In this document: piece after piece, positions 15,877 through 26,743 of the stretch | How positions within the stretch are numbered: position 1 is the stretch's first letter | Layout of the letters: each line of letters opens with the position of its first letter | Origin: Streptomyces sp. 2131.1 | GTDB lineage: Bacteria; Actinomycetota; Actinomycetes; Streptomycetales; Streptomycetaceae | DNA: 64,000 bases | Assembly: GCF_900105515.1 (NCBI RefSeq) | Contig: NZ_FNSY01000001.1 | Location: 3,100,001 to 3,164,000, forward strand | Direction of reading: 5' to 3' | Translations under genes and position numbers: made by a program | The notes under the pieces: model-generated | What the model was told of the DNA's origin: nothing | The model's database searches: none | What the model saw: the letters and a program-made list of their open reading frames with translations, nothing else

Positions 15877-16461
15877 CTACGGTCCGACGGGTGCGCCCGG
15901 CCCGGCCGCCCGCTCGACCTTCGCGCGGTAGGCCGCCCGGGCCTCCTCGTCGATCTCCCGCTCGTGTTCGGGCCGCAGGCCGGTCCGGCCGTCGAGGCCC
16001 TCGCGGAGGATGTCGGCGTGCCCGGCGTGACGGACGGTCTCACCGAGTACGTGGACCAGGACGGCGAACAGGTTCGTGTCGGCGTACGGCTCCGGCCACC
16101 ACGGGATGCGGCCGGGGGCGTCGATCGAGAGCACGTCGATCGTCGCGTCGGAGTGCTCCCACGTACGCCGGTAGAACCCGGTGATCTGGTCGCGGGTCTC
16201 GCCCTCCGCCGCCCACAGATCGCTGCCGTCGGCGTCCTGCCACAGGGGCAGCGGCTCCGGGGACGGGCGGCCGAAGACCTCGCCGAAGTACCTGGCCTCG
16301 ACGGTGGCCACGTGCTTGACCAGCCCGAGGAGATTGGTCCCGGTCGCCGTCAGCGGCCGGCGTGCGTCGTACTCGGACAGGCCGTCGAGCTTCCACAGCA
16401 GCGCCTCACGGTCCCGCCGCAGCCGCCCGTGCAGGTGGTCCTTCGCAAATCCATCGATCAT
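15877..16461 (-). CDS. DinB-family (DUF664) protein
   Basis: A 194-residue four-helix-bundle protein. LVKHVATVEARYFGEVFGR and GETVRHAGHADILREGLDG supply the three spaced histidines that form the DinB metal site. Family members include mycothiol-dependent transferases, which would suit an actinomycete, but the substrate is unknown. The ATG at 16461 has CAGGG nine bases upstream. It is encoded opposite, and convergent with, the preceding regulator-like gene (stop-to-stop 6 bp). Confidence 0.8.
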   Translation of the reverse strand: MIDGFAKDHLHGRLRRDREALLWKLDGLSEYDARRPLTATGTNLLGLVKHVATVEARYFGEVFGRPSPEPLPLWQDADGSDLWAAEGETRDQITGFYRRTWEHSDATIDVLSIDAPGRIPWWPEPYADTNLFAVLVHVLGETVRHAGHADILREGLDGRTGLRPEHEREIDEEARAAYRAKVERAAGPGAPVGP

Positions 16462-16574
16462 GCGACGCGACCCTGCCACGGGCATCCCACGCACTCAAGG
16501 CCGTGCGCCCGCGCCTTACGAAGGCCCCTCTGGATCCTCCGTATCCCAACCCGGCCTCCGGGGCGGGCGGCCAC

Positions 16575-16796
16575 CCCGTCACGGAGGACATCTTCGCCCG
16601 CGCCCTGGAGGTGCAGCGGCACGCCCTCCGCGCCGGCTTCCACCGGGCCCTGTCGCTCCCGGACCTGCTGATCGCCGCGACTGCCGAGCTGAACCGGCTG
16701 ACCGTCCTGCACTACGACGGCGACTTCGACATGATCGCCTCGCTCACCGGCCGGCCCGCCGAGTGGGTCGTCCCGCCGGGCAGCGCCGACCGGTGA
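16575..16796 (+). pseudogene. Truncated VapC-type PIN toxin (C-terminal half)
   Basis: The reading frame encodes IFARALEVQRHALRAGFHRA then LSLPDLLIAATAELNRLTVL and HYDGDFDMIASLTGRPAEWV. This is the C-terminal half of an actinobacterial PIN nuclease, with the acidic residues of the second half retained. The N-terminal strand with the first catalytic aspartate (VDTSALI-like) is absent, and the sequence upstream is occupied by the divergent DinB start. No VapB antitoxin gene is adjacent. The remnant is most likely non-functional. Confidence 0.7.
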
Positions 16797-16814
16797 GCGG
16801 GGGCCTCCAAGGCC

Positions 16815-17456
16815 CTACGCCGTACGCAGCACCGCGAACGTCCCCCGTACCTCCACGTCCTCCGGCGTGCGCCAGGGGCCGGAGACCTGGCCGGTCGCGC
16901 CCTCCGGCAGCGGGTCGCCGTCCCCGGCGGGACGCAGGACGCGGTTCAGGCGCAGGGTTGCGCCAGTGACGGAGAGGTCCGTGCCCTCGGGGCCGTCGGT
17001 CACCGTGGCGACGGCGGAGCCGAAGGGGACGCCGGTGGAGGAGTGGGTGATCGTGGGGTCCGGGGTGTCCGTCTCGCTCTGGGCCTGGGGCTCGGCGCGG
17101 CCGTCGAGGAGGGCGAACAGCCGCTCCGCCAGGACCGGGTCGTGGCCGCCGTCGTACACCCAGCGCTTCCCGAGCACCCCGTGCTCGGTCGTGCCGACGA
17201 GCGCGTCCTCGGCGCCCGCGAGCGGCGCGCCCCGGTAGGTGAGCGGCACGAAGTACGCCACCGGCTCGGCGCCCGAGGTGTCGGTGACCACCATGAACTC
17301 GATGCCCACCTCACCCTGCGGGTCGTCGAGCCGGAAGCCGCCGCTCCTGTCCAGGACCGGGGACGCGGAGCCCGCGTACCAGGGGCGGGTCGGGAGCCAG
17401 GGGGCGAGCAGTTCGAGCTTGGTCGGTGACAGCGTGGTGCGGTGGATGACGGCCAT
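16815..17456 (-). CDS. Maltokinase N-terminal cap-like protein
   Basis: A 213-residue protein starting MAVIHRTTLSPTKLELLAPW, matching the N-terminal cap domain of actinobacterial maltokinases (Mak/Pep2). The family's GSASPVLDRSGGFRLDDPQG and EPVAYFVPLTYRGAPL blocks are present. No kinase domain follows, so it is a stand-alone cap-like protein; similar genes are widespread and uncharacterised. GGGAGAG lies nine bases before the ATG. A link to trehalose/maltose-phosphate metabolism is only suggested by homology. Confidence 0.75.
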   Translation of the reverse strand: MAVIHRTTLSPTKLELLAPWLPTRPWYAGSASPVLDRSGGFRLDDPQGEVGIEFMVVTDTSGAEPVAYFVPLTYRGAPLAGAEDALVGTTEHGVLGKRWVYDGGHDPVLAERLFALLDGRAEPQAQSETDTPDPTITHSSTGVPFGSAVATVTDGPEGTDLSVTGATLRLNRVLRPAGDGDPLPEGATGQVSGPWRTPEDVEVRGTFAVLRTA

Positions 17457-17560
17457 ACCGGTGGTCTCTCCCGTGCGTCGGGCGGCGGCTGGTTGCCGTG
17501 TGCTGGTGTCGAGCGTATGCAACCAGCCGCACCCGTGGCCGTCGGGGCGTCAGGAACCGG

Positions 17561-19612
17561 TCACCACGCTCCCGGCGCCGGCGGCGGGACCGCCTCCGGG
17601 CGGTCGTCGCAGGTGATCGTGTTTGGCAGGAGCCACGGCGCGAACCAGCCGCCGTCGTTGCCGCCCAGGTCCGTCAGGCCGAACTCGGAGCCCGTGGCGG
17701 GGAAGTTGAACGAGCCGCAGTTGTTCACGCCCACCGCGCCCACGTTCCGCGCGTCCACGTTCTCGAAGGTCGCGCTGCCCGCCGCGCGGGCGCTCAGGAC
17801 CGAGGTGCCGGTGCCGTCGACGCGGAGGTCCTTGAAGTGGATGTTCTCGATGACGTACTGGTCCTTCACCGCCCAGTCCGAGACCAGCATCAGCGCGTTG
17901 TAGGTGCTGTCGAGGAAGTCGTTGCCGGTGACCCGGATGTCCGCGCCGTCGATGCTGCGGTCCAGCGCGAAGACCCACAGCGCGCCGAGGCCGATCTTCC
18001 AGTTGAGTTCGTACGTGCCCGCGCGGACGGTGGTGTTGCGGGCCAGCTCCACCTTCCCCGCGAACGGCTCCGCGCCGAAGCGTGCGCCGAGGTGCAGGGC
18101 GCTGCCCTCGCGGACGGGGTCGGCGACCAGGTTGTCCGAGACCGTGATGTCGGTGCCGCCGTGGATCGCGATGCCGTTGGCGAGGACCGGAGTCTGGACG
18201 GTGTTGTGGTCGAAGGTGTTGCGTGCGTTGGTCGTCTTCTCGGCCCACATCGCGAGGCCGTCGTCGCCCGAGTTGCGTACGAAGGTGTTCGTCACGCGTG
18301 AATCGGTCACGCCGGTGTGGAAGTTGACGGCGTCCGCGATCTGGTCGGTGATCATCGTCTCCGAGACCCGGAGGTTCTTCATGGGGCCGTCGAACCACAT
18401 GCCGACCTTGGTGTGGCTGATGTGCAGGCCGGTGATCGTCGAGTCGCTCATCGCGCCACCGATGGCGTTGACCTGGTCGGTGTCGATGCGCTCGCGCACG
18501 TCGCCCTCGATGGCGAAGCCGGAGAGGTGCACGTTGCGGCTGCCGCCCTCGGCAGCGGGCTTCCCGTAGAAGCCGACCCCGGTGTGCGTGGAGCCGTCGG
18601 CGGCCGGCTCGTCGAGCGCCACCTCGCGGCCCTTGATCTTCGTGTACCAGTTCCCCGCGCCGGTGATCGTGACGTCGTCGACGACGATGTGCCGGTCGAC
18701 CCGGTACGTCCCCGGCGGGATGTACACCTTCAGGTGCGTGCGCCGGGCGAACGCGATGGCCTTCTCGATCGCGCCCGCCGCGTCCCGGCGCCCGGTCGGA
18801 TCGGCCCCGAACGCGAGGACGTTGGCGGCGAGCAGCTCGACGTGCGGCAGCCCGACGCGCTCCGAATCCAGCAGGTCGATCGCCGTCCACGCGGCCCGGC
18901 TCCCGGCCGGCACGGTCAGCCGTACGGTGTCGCCCGCGCGGTACGTACGGCCGAGCAGGAGGCGCTGCTCGTCGTAGAAGTGGCTGGGCCGGAACGGCTT
19001 GTCGACGACCGGGGCGGGCGTCGTCTCCGCGGGTACGCAGGAGCACTCGGTGATCCACCAGTCGGGGTGGAGCAGCCCGGCGCCCGGGTCGTTGGAGAAC
19101 GGGTACTGGTTGTACAGCCAGGAGTACTGCGAGGTCAGCGTCATCGTGGACCGCTTGGTGCCGTTCACCGAGACGTCCAGCGGGGCCGTGATCCCGCCGC
19201 CGCCCGGGGCGTCCGGGATGCTGTAGCGGACGGTGATCGCATTGGCCGCGGCGGGCAGCGTGAACTCCACGTGCTGGCCGGGCGCCAGCTTGACCGCCTT
19301 CCGGCCGGACGCCTCGGACGGCAGCGTGTACGCGGTCCGGTCCGGGCCGATGACCGTGCCGTTGGTGACCGCGTTCTCGGCCTCCTGCTCGGCGAAGGCC
19401 ACCTTCGCGCCGCGCCCCCGCACCAGGGCGGGGTCGAGGGCGGCGCGGGTGACGACCGGCGCGGCGGGCCGGGGTGCGGCGGACGCGGGGGCGGCGGCCA
19501 GTGCGCCGAGGCCGACGGCGGCCGCGGTCACCGAGGCGACGGCGGTGGCGTACAGCCCTGTCCGGCGCGGTCTTCGCACCGGAGCCGCGGCGGCGGCGGT
19601 CTTCCGTGACAT
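17561..19612 (-). CDS. Secreted GH87-like alpha-1,3-glucanase with CBM35-like domain
   Basis: A 683-residue exported protein with a signal peptide ending near ALAAAPASA. A CBM35-like beta-sandwich (about residues 55-150, starting AFAEQEAENAVTNG) leads into a right-handed beta-helix. In the helix, IADAVNFH is followed by NSGDDGLAMW. The first Asp and the Asp-Asp pair are 23 and 24 residues apart, the spacing I recall for the three catalytic aspartates of GH87 mycodextranases/mutanases. Fungal cell-wall alpha-1,3-glucan or dextran-type polymers are the likely substrates. A generic pectate-lyase/GH28-like label is the alternative. It is a single gene. Confidence 0.7.
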   Translation of the reverse strand: MSRKTAAAAAPVRRPRRTGLYATAVASVTAAAVGLGALAAAPASAAPRPAAPVVTRAALDPALVRGRGAKVAFAEQEAENAVTNGTVIGPDRTAYTLPSEASGRKAVKLAPGQHVEFTLPAAANAITVRYSIPDAPGGGGITAPLDVSVNGTKRSTMTLTSQYSWLYNQYPFSNDPGAGLLHPDWWITECSCVPAETTPAPVVDKPFRPSHFYDEQRLLLGRTYRAGDTVRLTVPAGSRAAWTAIDLLDSERVGLPHVELLAANVLAFGADPTGRRDAAGAIEKAIAFARRTHLKVYIPPGTYRVDRHIVVDDVTITGAGNWYTKIKGREVALDEPAADGSTHTGVGFYGKPAAEGGSRNVHLSGFAIEGDVRERIDTDQVNAIGGAMSDSTITGLHISHTKVGMWFDGPMKNLRVSETMITDQIADAVNFHTGVTDSRVTNTFVRNSGDDGLAMWAEKTTNARNTFDHNTVQTPVLANGIAIHGGTDITVSDNLVADPVREGSALHLGARFGAEPFAGKVELARNTTVRAGTYELNWKIGLGALWVFALDRSIDGADIRVTGNDFLDSTYNALMLVSDWAVKDQYVIENIHFKDLRVDGTGTSVLSARAAGSATFENVDARNVGAVGVNNCGSFNFPATGSEFGLTDLGGNDGGWFAPWLLPNTITCDDRPEAVPPPAPGAW

Positions 19613-19830
19613 CGCATGCCCGTTTCTCTGAGGGGTCGACACGGGGTCGACGAGGCTCAACGGCCGTGCGCGCGTGGGAAGTCGCCGCCGTCGTGGACGA
19701 GGCGACAGTAGGGCGCGCACCTCGCCGCCCACAAGACTCCTGCGAATGGATTTCACAGGGATGTGTTTGAAGTGCGCGAGCGCATTTTATTTTTGCGCAA
19801 ATGAACGCAAGTAGAGGTTCGGACACGGCT
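19613..19830 (-). promoter_or_regulatory. Upstream region of the glucanase gene
   Basis: This stretch holds no gene. It includes an unusually AT-rich segment (around 19775-19800) with TGCGCGAGCGCATTTTATTT followed by TTGCGCA, forming imperfect dyads. It is the likely promoter and control region of the leftward glucanase gene. Confidence 0.4.
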
Positions 19831-19867
19831 GTCCCCCGCACCCATGGAGCCAGCGGGTGCGGGGGAC
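19831..19867 (-). terminator. Terminator of the large surface-protein gene
   Basis: A perfect 13-bp stem (GTCCCCCGCACCC with GGGTGCGGGGGAC) and an 11-base loop lie 33 bp after the stop of the leftward LAHTG protein gene. Confidence 0.8.
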
Positions 19868-19900
19868 GACGGGTCGGGCGGTCAGGCCGTCAGGCGGGCG

Positions 19901-22246
19901 TCAGTGCCCCGGGGCCCTCCTCCGCCGCATCCACCACGTCAGCGCGCCGCCGACGACCGCGAGCGCTGCGGCCGCCCCGACGAACAGCCCGACGGGCAGG
20001 TCGTTGCCGGTGTGCGCCAGGTCGCCGTCCGGGTCCTTGGCCGGCGGGGTGGAGTGGCCGCCGCCCGGAGTGGACGACGAGCCGGGGGCCGGGGTCGACG
20101 GGCCGTCGGTCGGCTTCGGGTGGGACGAACCGGTCGGCGAGGGCGTCGGCTTCGGGTCCTCGGGGGTCGTCGCCCGGCCCTCCGTACTCCCGCCCAGGTA
20201 CGCCGTGTCACCGTCCTGGTAGGTCACCTCGGTCTGCACGGACGTCTTCGTCGTCCTGTCCAGGCCCTTGTGCCGCGTCTTGAACTCGGTCCCGCTGATG
20301 TTCTTCCTGGGCGCCTTCGAGAAGTCGACCCCGCCCATCGACAGGATCCACACCTTGCCGTCGTAGACGCGCTCGAACTTGTAGTCGCCGTTCTTGAACG
20401 AGTCGACGTACTTGTCGTAGACGGTCTTCTTGTCCCAGTTCTTGTTCTCGTCCCGCAGCGGCCACCGCGACACGTCGTTGCTGTTGATGATCTTGCGGAA
20501 GTCGGTCGCCTCCACGGCGTCCTTGCGGCGGATGTACTCGGCCGCGACGCGCGAGGAGTAGACGCGGCGCAGGTCCGCGTAGGACGGGTCGTCGTTGACC
20601 CGGCGCTCCAGCTCCGGCTGGATCGTCGAGAGGATCAGCTGCTCGGCCTGCTCGGTCTGCGCCTTGGTCAGCTCGCAGCTGTTCTTCGGGACGTCGGGGC
20701 CGGTCGGGACCTCCATGTTGACCTTGAGCGGGGCGTCCAGGATGTAGATCCCGCCGTCCTGCTCACGGACCTTCGCCGGCTTCGGGGTGATCCACTGCCG
20801 GATGATCGGCAGGCAGGGCATCCCCTCCGGCGTACGCGGCGCCGCCTTCCAGAACTTCTCCCCGCGCTCGTACTTGTCGGGGTTCATCGCGTCCGCGTAG
20901 TCGTGCTTGAGGATCAGGTCGGACTCCAGCAGGACCCGCCCCGCGTCGGTCTTCGCGAAGTCCTTGTCCATGATCAGGTCCGGCCTGATCGGATTGAGGT
21001 TGACCCAGAACTTCTCCGGGCTCAGCGCCAGCCAGGTGAAGAAGGCGTCCGAGGCCAGCTGCAGCTTGGCGTCACCGCCGTACCCGGGGTTGGTGTCCGG
21101 GTCCGCGACGTAGTCGGCCTTCATCGAGTAGTCGAGGCCCTTGCCCCTGACGGGCGTACCGACGTAGTTGATCTCCAGGGTGGAGAAGTCGATGCCGCCG
21201 GGCCCCCGGCCGAAGTAGCCGCCGCCGTTGTTCCTGTTGTAGATGGCCTGGATCCTGCGGGCCTCCTCGGCGGTCTTCCCGGACCTCAGGGCCTGGTCGA
21301 AGAGCGGTCCCTGACTGCCGCCCTTGAGCGGATCGGGGTTGAAGCGCTTGTCGAACCTCGTGTACTGGTTCGGCTTCTGGGTGCGCTCGATCGCGTTCGA
21401 GCGCCGCTCGTTGACCCCGGCCTGGGTGCGGCCGGTGCCCCGGTCCCGCTTCAGGTCCGCGTCGAACTGCGCGATCTTCCTCTTCGTGGAGTCCTCCGTC
21501 TTCGCCCCGGTCAGGTACCGGAACGTCGACTTCGGCTTCTCCTTGGCGATCTGCCGGTCGGCCTTGAGCTGGTCGTCCTCGATCTTGCCGTTGGACTTCA
21601 TCTCGACCTTGCGCTCGGTGCGCCGGTTGTGGGCGTCCACCACCCGCGTGCGCTTCTCGCCGGTCTCGGGGTCCTTGTACTCGATCGGGTCCTGGCACCA
21701 CCAGTCCGGGCCGACCATGTTGTACTTCTTGACCATGCGCGCCTCGAAGGCCTCACCCCGGGGCGGATTGCCGTGGTTGCCGACGTACCGCACGTCCAGG
21801 AAGCGCTGGAACTCCTTGAACCCCGTCTTCTTGTCGTACTGGCTGTTGTAGCGGGCGTAGATCTCCATGACCTTGTCCGCCGGGCTCTTGGACTTGTTGT
21901 ACGCCCGCTGCCACTTGCGGTAGTTCGTGCCCGCCTTCTCGCGCTGCGCGTCGGTCGGCGGCAGCACCCCGTCGTACGCCTTGGCCGGGTTGTCGTACGT
22001 GTAGTTCTCGTCGGTCGGCCAGGCGTCGTACGGCAGGCTGTCCGGCGGCCCCGAGTTGGCGGGCGTCGAGGGGAACTGCTTCCCCAGGAACTTCTCGTCG
22101 CACCGGACCGCCTTGGCCTTGGCGGCGTCCGCCTGCTCCAAGGCGGGCAGGCCGGTCAGGGTCAGGGCCCCGGCGGCGGTGAGGACGAGCGCGATACGCG
22201 TCCACACGGGCCGGCGGAGCGCAGGCTGAGGTATTCGGATGCTCAC
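19901..22246 (-). CDS. Large LAxTG sortase-anchored surface protein of unknown function
   Basis: A 781-residue protein. A signal peptide (hydrophobic core IALVLTAAGALTLTGL) ends near QADA. A charged, Lys/Asp/Asn-rich ectodomain of about 620 residues and a Pro/Ser/Thr/Gly-rich spacer follow. The end is a class E sortase signal: LAHTG, a membrane segment and RRRR. The ectodomain matches no family I recognise and has few cysteines. The GTG at 22246 is preceded by GGGGAG and gives the best signal peptide. It is the first of two LAxTG substrates in this stretch, probably displayed on the cell wall or aerial hyphae. Confidence 0.8.
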   Translation of the reverse strand: MSIRIPQPALRRPVWTRIALVLTAAGALTLTGLPALEQADAAKAKAVRCDEKFLGKQFPSTPANSGPPDSLPYDAWPTDENYTYDNPAKAYDGVLPPTDAQREKAGTNYRKWQRAYNKSKSPADKVMEIYARYNSQYDKKTGFKEFQRFLDVRYVGNHGNPPRGEAFEARMVKKYNMVGPDWWCQDPIEYKDPETGEKRTRVVDAHNRRTERKVEMKSNGKIEDDQLKADRQIAKEKPKSTFRYLTGAKTEDSTKRKIAQFDADLKRDRGTGRTQAGVNERRSNAIERTQKPNQYTRFDKRFNPDPLKGGSQGPLFDQALRSGKTAEEARRIQAIYNRNNGGGYFGRGPGGIDFSTLEINYVGTPVRGKGLDYSMKADYVADPDTNPGYGGDAKLQLASDAFFTWLALSPEKFWVNLNPIRPDLIMDKDFAKTDAGRVLLESDLILKHDYADAMNPDKYERGEKFWKAAPRTPEGMPCLPIIRQWITPKPAKVREQDGGIYILDAPLKVNMEVPTGPDVPKNSCELTKAQTEQAEQLILSTIQPELERRVNDDPSYADLRRVYSSRVAAEYIRRKDAVEATDFRKIINSNDVSRWPLRDENKNWDKKTVYDKYVDSFKNGDYKFERVYDGKVWILSMGGVDFSKAPRKNISGTEFKTRHKGLDRTTKTSVQTEVTYQDGDTAYLGGSTEGRATTPEDPKPTPSPTGSSHPKPTDGPSTPAPGSSSTPGGGHSTPPAKDPDGDLAHTGNDLPVGLFVGAAAALAVVGGALTWWMRRRRAPGH

Positions 22247-22427
22247 TGACTTCTCCCCGTTCGGCGGCGCCGTCGGCTCCGAAGCCAACTGGTCTGTGTG
22301 CGCCGCCCTTTGCATAATCTAGGAATCCGCTGTGAGACACCCGGGGTTGTTTCGGCATGTCCTCGCCGAATCTCCGCACGGCGGTCGCGCCGCGCGCGCA
22401 TCCGGTACGCCGCCGGCCGGGGCCCGG

Positions 22428-23156
22428 TCAGAAGCCGTCCGGCTCCCCGATCCAGGTGTCCTCCAGGTCCCCGGCCGTCCCCTCGGACCGCCGCACCCGG
22501 AACACCGACAGCGTGCGGCCCGCCCGGTGCAGCGGGCTCGTCCGCCGCAGGACCAGCCGGGTCAGGCTCTCCCAGGCGAGGTCCCCGGGCTCGCCGTCCG
22601 GGTCGACGCCCGCGTCCCGCAGCGCGTCGGCGTCGATCCCGAACGCCCCGGCCACCTCCGCGACGCCGCCCTCCAGGTCCCAGTCACCCTCACCGGCCCA
22701 CCCGGCCGCGAACAGCCGTACCCCGTCCGGGTGCTGGACGACGTGCGCGCTGTACGCCACCGGGTGGTCCACCCGCACCGAGCCGATGACGGCCGCCCCG
22801 GGAAAGCGCGCCGCGAGGGCGTCCGCCTGCTCGGCGAGCGCGGACCCGTCCCCGCCGGCCGCGAGAGCCGGGTCGTTCACCTCGGACACCGGGCCCCAGC
22901 ACCCGACGGCGACCAGATCGAGGTCGGCGCGCGCCGCGAACGGCGGACGCTCCACCGCCTCGATCCGCCCGTCCTCCCCCACCACGTCGTCCACGGTCCC
23001 CAGCGCGGCGACCAGTCCGGTGGCGCGCGCGGGGTCGTGCGCGGGCAGTTCGCCGTCCCCGCCCGGGAACGGCGTCCCCACGACGGTGAGTCTGAACTCC
23101 CCGTCCTGCGCGAGCGCTTCGTCCGGCCCGTACTCCCACACGTCGTCGTAGGACAC
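22428..23156 (-). CDS. Hypothetical acidic cytosolic protein
   Basis: A 242-residue protein starting MSYDDVWEYGPDEALAQDGE. It is acidic, has no signal peptide or membrane span, and has motifs such as AVIGSVRVDHPVAYSAHVVQ that I cannot assign. The GTG at 23156 is chosen because GGAGG lies eight bases upstream. It sits between two genes for sortase substrates in the same orientation, with gaps of about 95-180 bp. A connection to them is not shown. Confidence 0.65.
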   Translation of the reverse strand: MSYDDVWEYGPDEALAQDGEFRLTVVGTPFPGGDGELPAHDPARATGLVAALGTVDDVVGEDGRIEAVERPPFAARADLDLVAVGCWGPVSEVNDPALAAGGDGSALAEQADALAARFPGAAVIGSVRVDHPVAYSAHVVQHPDGVRLFAAGWAGEGDWDLEGGVAEVAGAFGIDADALRDAGVDPDGEPGDLAWESLTRLVLRRTSPLHRAGRTLSVFRVRRSEGTAGDLEDTWIGEPDGF

Positions 23157-23251
23157 CGGCGATACCTCCGTGGACGGGTCGGGAAACGGCGAGCCCGATC
23201 CTAGGCGGTGGGGGTCGGGGGCCGCGTCAGCTCCCGGCCCCACCGCCGGCG

Positions 23252-24616
23252 TCAGCTCCGGGCCGCGCGGCGACGGACCAGCAGGACCGCGCCCGCACCG
23301 ACGGCGAGCGTCGCGGCGGCCGCGCCCGCCAGGGGAAGGGTCGCACCGGAACCGGTGCTCGCCAGGTTCCCGCCGGTGGCCGAGGCACCCGAGGAACCGG
23401 TCGTCGCGCTTCCGCCGGTGGCGGAGCCGCCCGTGGAGCCGGAGCCCCCGGTGCCGGTGGAACCACCGGTGGACGACGTAGAGCCGTCACCGCCGGTCGA
23501 ACCGCCGCCCGCGGAACTGCCGCCCGTGGTGTGACCGCCCGTGGTGCCGCCGTCCGTGGTGCCGCCGTCCGTGGTGCCGGTGCCGCCGGTCGAGCCGCCG
23601 TCCTTGTTGATCAGCAGCGTGGCGCTGTCATTCTTCTTGTTCTTGTCGTAGAAGCGCGGCTTGTTCTCGAGGGACGCCGAAGCCTTGGCCCCGGGGACCG
23701 CCTTGTCGACGCGCAGCGTCACGGCGAAGGAGTCGGTGGCACCCACCCACAGATAGGGATGCGTGTAGGGGACGCAGTTGTAGCTACCGGTGGTGACCTT
23801 CCGACAGCGGTTGTCGATCTTCGTCACCGTCGTACCGGCCGGAGCCTTGAACAGGAACTTGGTCAGGGAGGTCTCGCTGTCGTAGTGCTTCACTTCGCCC
23901 GGTCCCGCGTTGCTGAACGTCGCCTCCAGCGTGAGCGTCTTCCCGGCGCGGCTCTTCTCCCGCAACGCCATCTGCAAGTCGGCCGTGTTCACCGCGTCCA
24001 CCGACATGTCGGTCGAGTCCCACTCCTGGTCACCGGACGGGGTCCGGGAGGGGTGGTCGCCGTCGCCCACCGGAGTGGTCGGGGGCAGCTCGGTCAGCTG
24101 CATCGCGGGGCCGGTCCCGGGCCAGGCCTTCTCGGAGCCCTCCTGAACGGGGTCGTAGGTGCTGACCATTACGGAGACATTCTCGTTCAGCGCCTCGCCG
24201 AGGACCTTCAGCGGCAGCGTCTCCGGGGGCGCGTAGATGCCGCCGGCCTTCACTGTCTGCTCCAGCTCGCAGAGCACGAGGCCGGCGTCGCTTTCGATGT
24301 CGCTGCCTCTGAGAGCGCAGTTGGAGGGCAAATCCGACAAAGTCCCCCCGAAGGCCAGCCCCTGGCTGAACCCATAGGTAAGAAAAATCTTTTCGAGCGC
24401 CTTGTCACCCTTGTTCGCGAAGAGGGCGGGCACCTCGACGACGCTACCGATCTTCGCTCCGGCGACGGACGTCAGCGGCCCCAGCACCAGGTCTCCGGGC
24501 ACGCGGCCGTTGTCCGCGGAGGCGGGTGCCGCGGCCACGGCGATGAGGGCGACGGCCCCCACCGCGGCGGCGGCCCTGCGCAGCGGGCGGCTGTGGTCGG
24601 CGACAGTTCCGAGCAT
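23252..24616 (-). CDS. LAxTG sortase-anchored surface protein with Gly/Thr/Ser stalk
   Basis: A 454-residue protein: signal peptide ending PASA near residue 33, an ectodomain of about 300 residues with beta-rich repeats, and a stalk with repeated TDGGT/TGGS units. The sorting signal is LASTG, membrane segment, RRRAARS. Two or three cysteine pairs (for example NCALRG...LCELEQ, RCRK...NCV) may form disulfides. The ATG at 24616 follows AAGGGA. The low-complexity stalk is a minisatellite likely to vary in length between strains. The binding target is unknown. Confidence 0.8.
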   Translation of the reverse strand: MLGTVADHSRPLRRAAAAVGAVALIAVAAAPASADNGRVPGDLVLGPLTSVAGAKIGSVVEVPALFANKGDKALEKIFLTYGFSQGLAFGGTLSDLPSNCALRGSDIESDAGLVLCELEQTVKAGGIYAPPETLPLKVLGEALNENVSVMVSTYDPVQEGSEKAWPGTGPAMQLTELPPTTPVGDGDHPSRTPSGDQEWDSTDMSVDAVNTADLQMALREKSRAGKTLTLEATFSNAGPGEVKHYDSETSLTKFLFKAPAGTTVTKIDNRCRKVTTGSYNCVPYTHPYLWVGATDSFAVTLRVDKAVPGAKASASLENKPRFYDKNKKNDSATLLINKDGGSTGGTGTTDGGTTDGGTTGGHTTGGSSAGGGSTGGDGSTSSTGGSTGTGGSGSTGGSATGGSATTGSSGASATGGNLASTGSGATLPLAGAAAATLAVGAGAVLLVRRRAARS

Positions 24617-24730
24617 GGGCGATCCCTTGCAGTGAAGCGATGGATACGTATGGACGAACCGTGCGCGAACAACAGTTCTGCCCCATGAGACGGCCCACGA
24701 CGTCGGACGGTTGTACGGCGCCGCCACAAC

Positions 24731-24769
24731 GGCACCGGCCCCCGGGACGAATCCCCGGGGGCCGGTGCC
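24731..24769 (-). terminator. groEL2 terminator
   Basis: A perfect 16-bp stem (GGCACCGGCCCCCGGG and its complement) with a 7-base loop lies 33 bp after the groEL2 stop. Confidence 0.85.
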
Positions 24770-24801
24770 GTTGGTACTGCTGAACTACCGATCCGTCGGG
24801 A

Positions 24802-26581
<1,780 letters not shown>

Positions 26582-26589
26582 GCCAATGA

Positions 26590-26616
26590 TTAGCACTCGG
26601 CACCGTCGAGTGCAAG
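26590..26616. promoter_or_regulatory. CIRCE element 2 overlapping the groEL2 promoter
   Basis: TTAGCACTC-N9-GAGTGCAAG has one perfect arm. On the leftward strand it contains TTGCAC, a 17-bp spacer and TAATCA, a good housekeeping promoter, so HrcA bound here would block RNA polymerase. It is only eight bases from the first CIRCE. Confidence 0.85.
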
Positions 26617-26676
26617 CGCCTCCGTCGGCATGTGGACGGGCCGGGGGGACACGGCATGGGGCCCGGGACGCGCGAA

Positions 26677-26702
26677 GGGCCCGTACCCCTAGGTACGGAC
26701 CC
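26677..26702 (-). terminator. Cold-shock gene terminator
   Basis: GGGCCCGTACC pairs with GGTACGGACCC apart from one central mismatch, 41 bp after the stop of the leftward cold-shock gene. Confidence 0.65.
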
Positions 26703-26743
26703 CTCGTACGTGCGTAGCGTCGTGGCCGACGTGCGTGCCGGGC

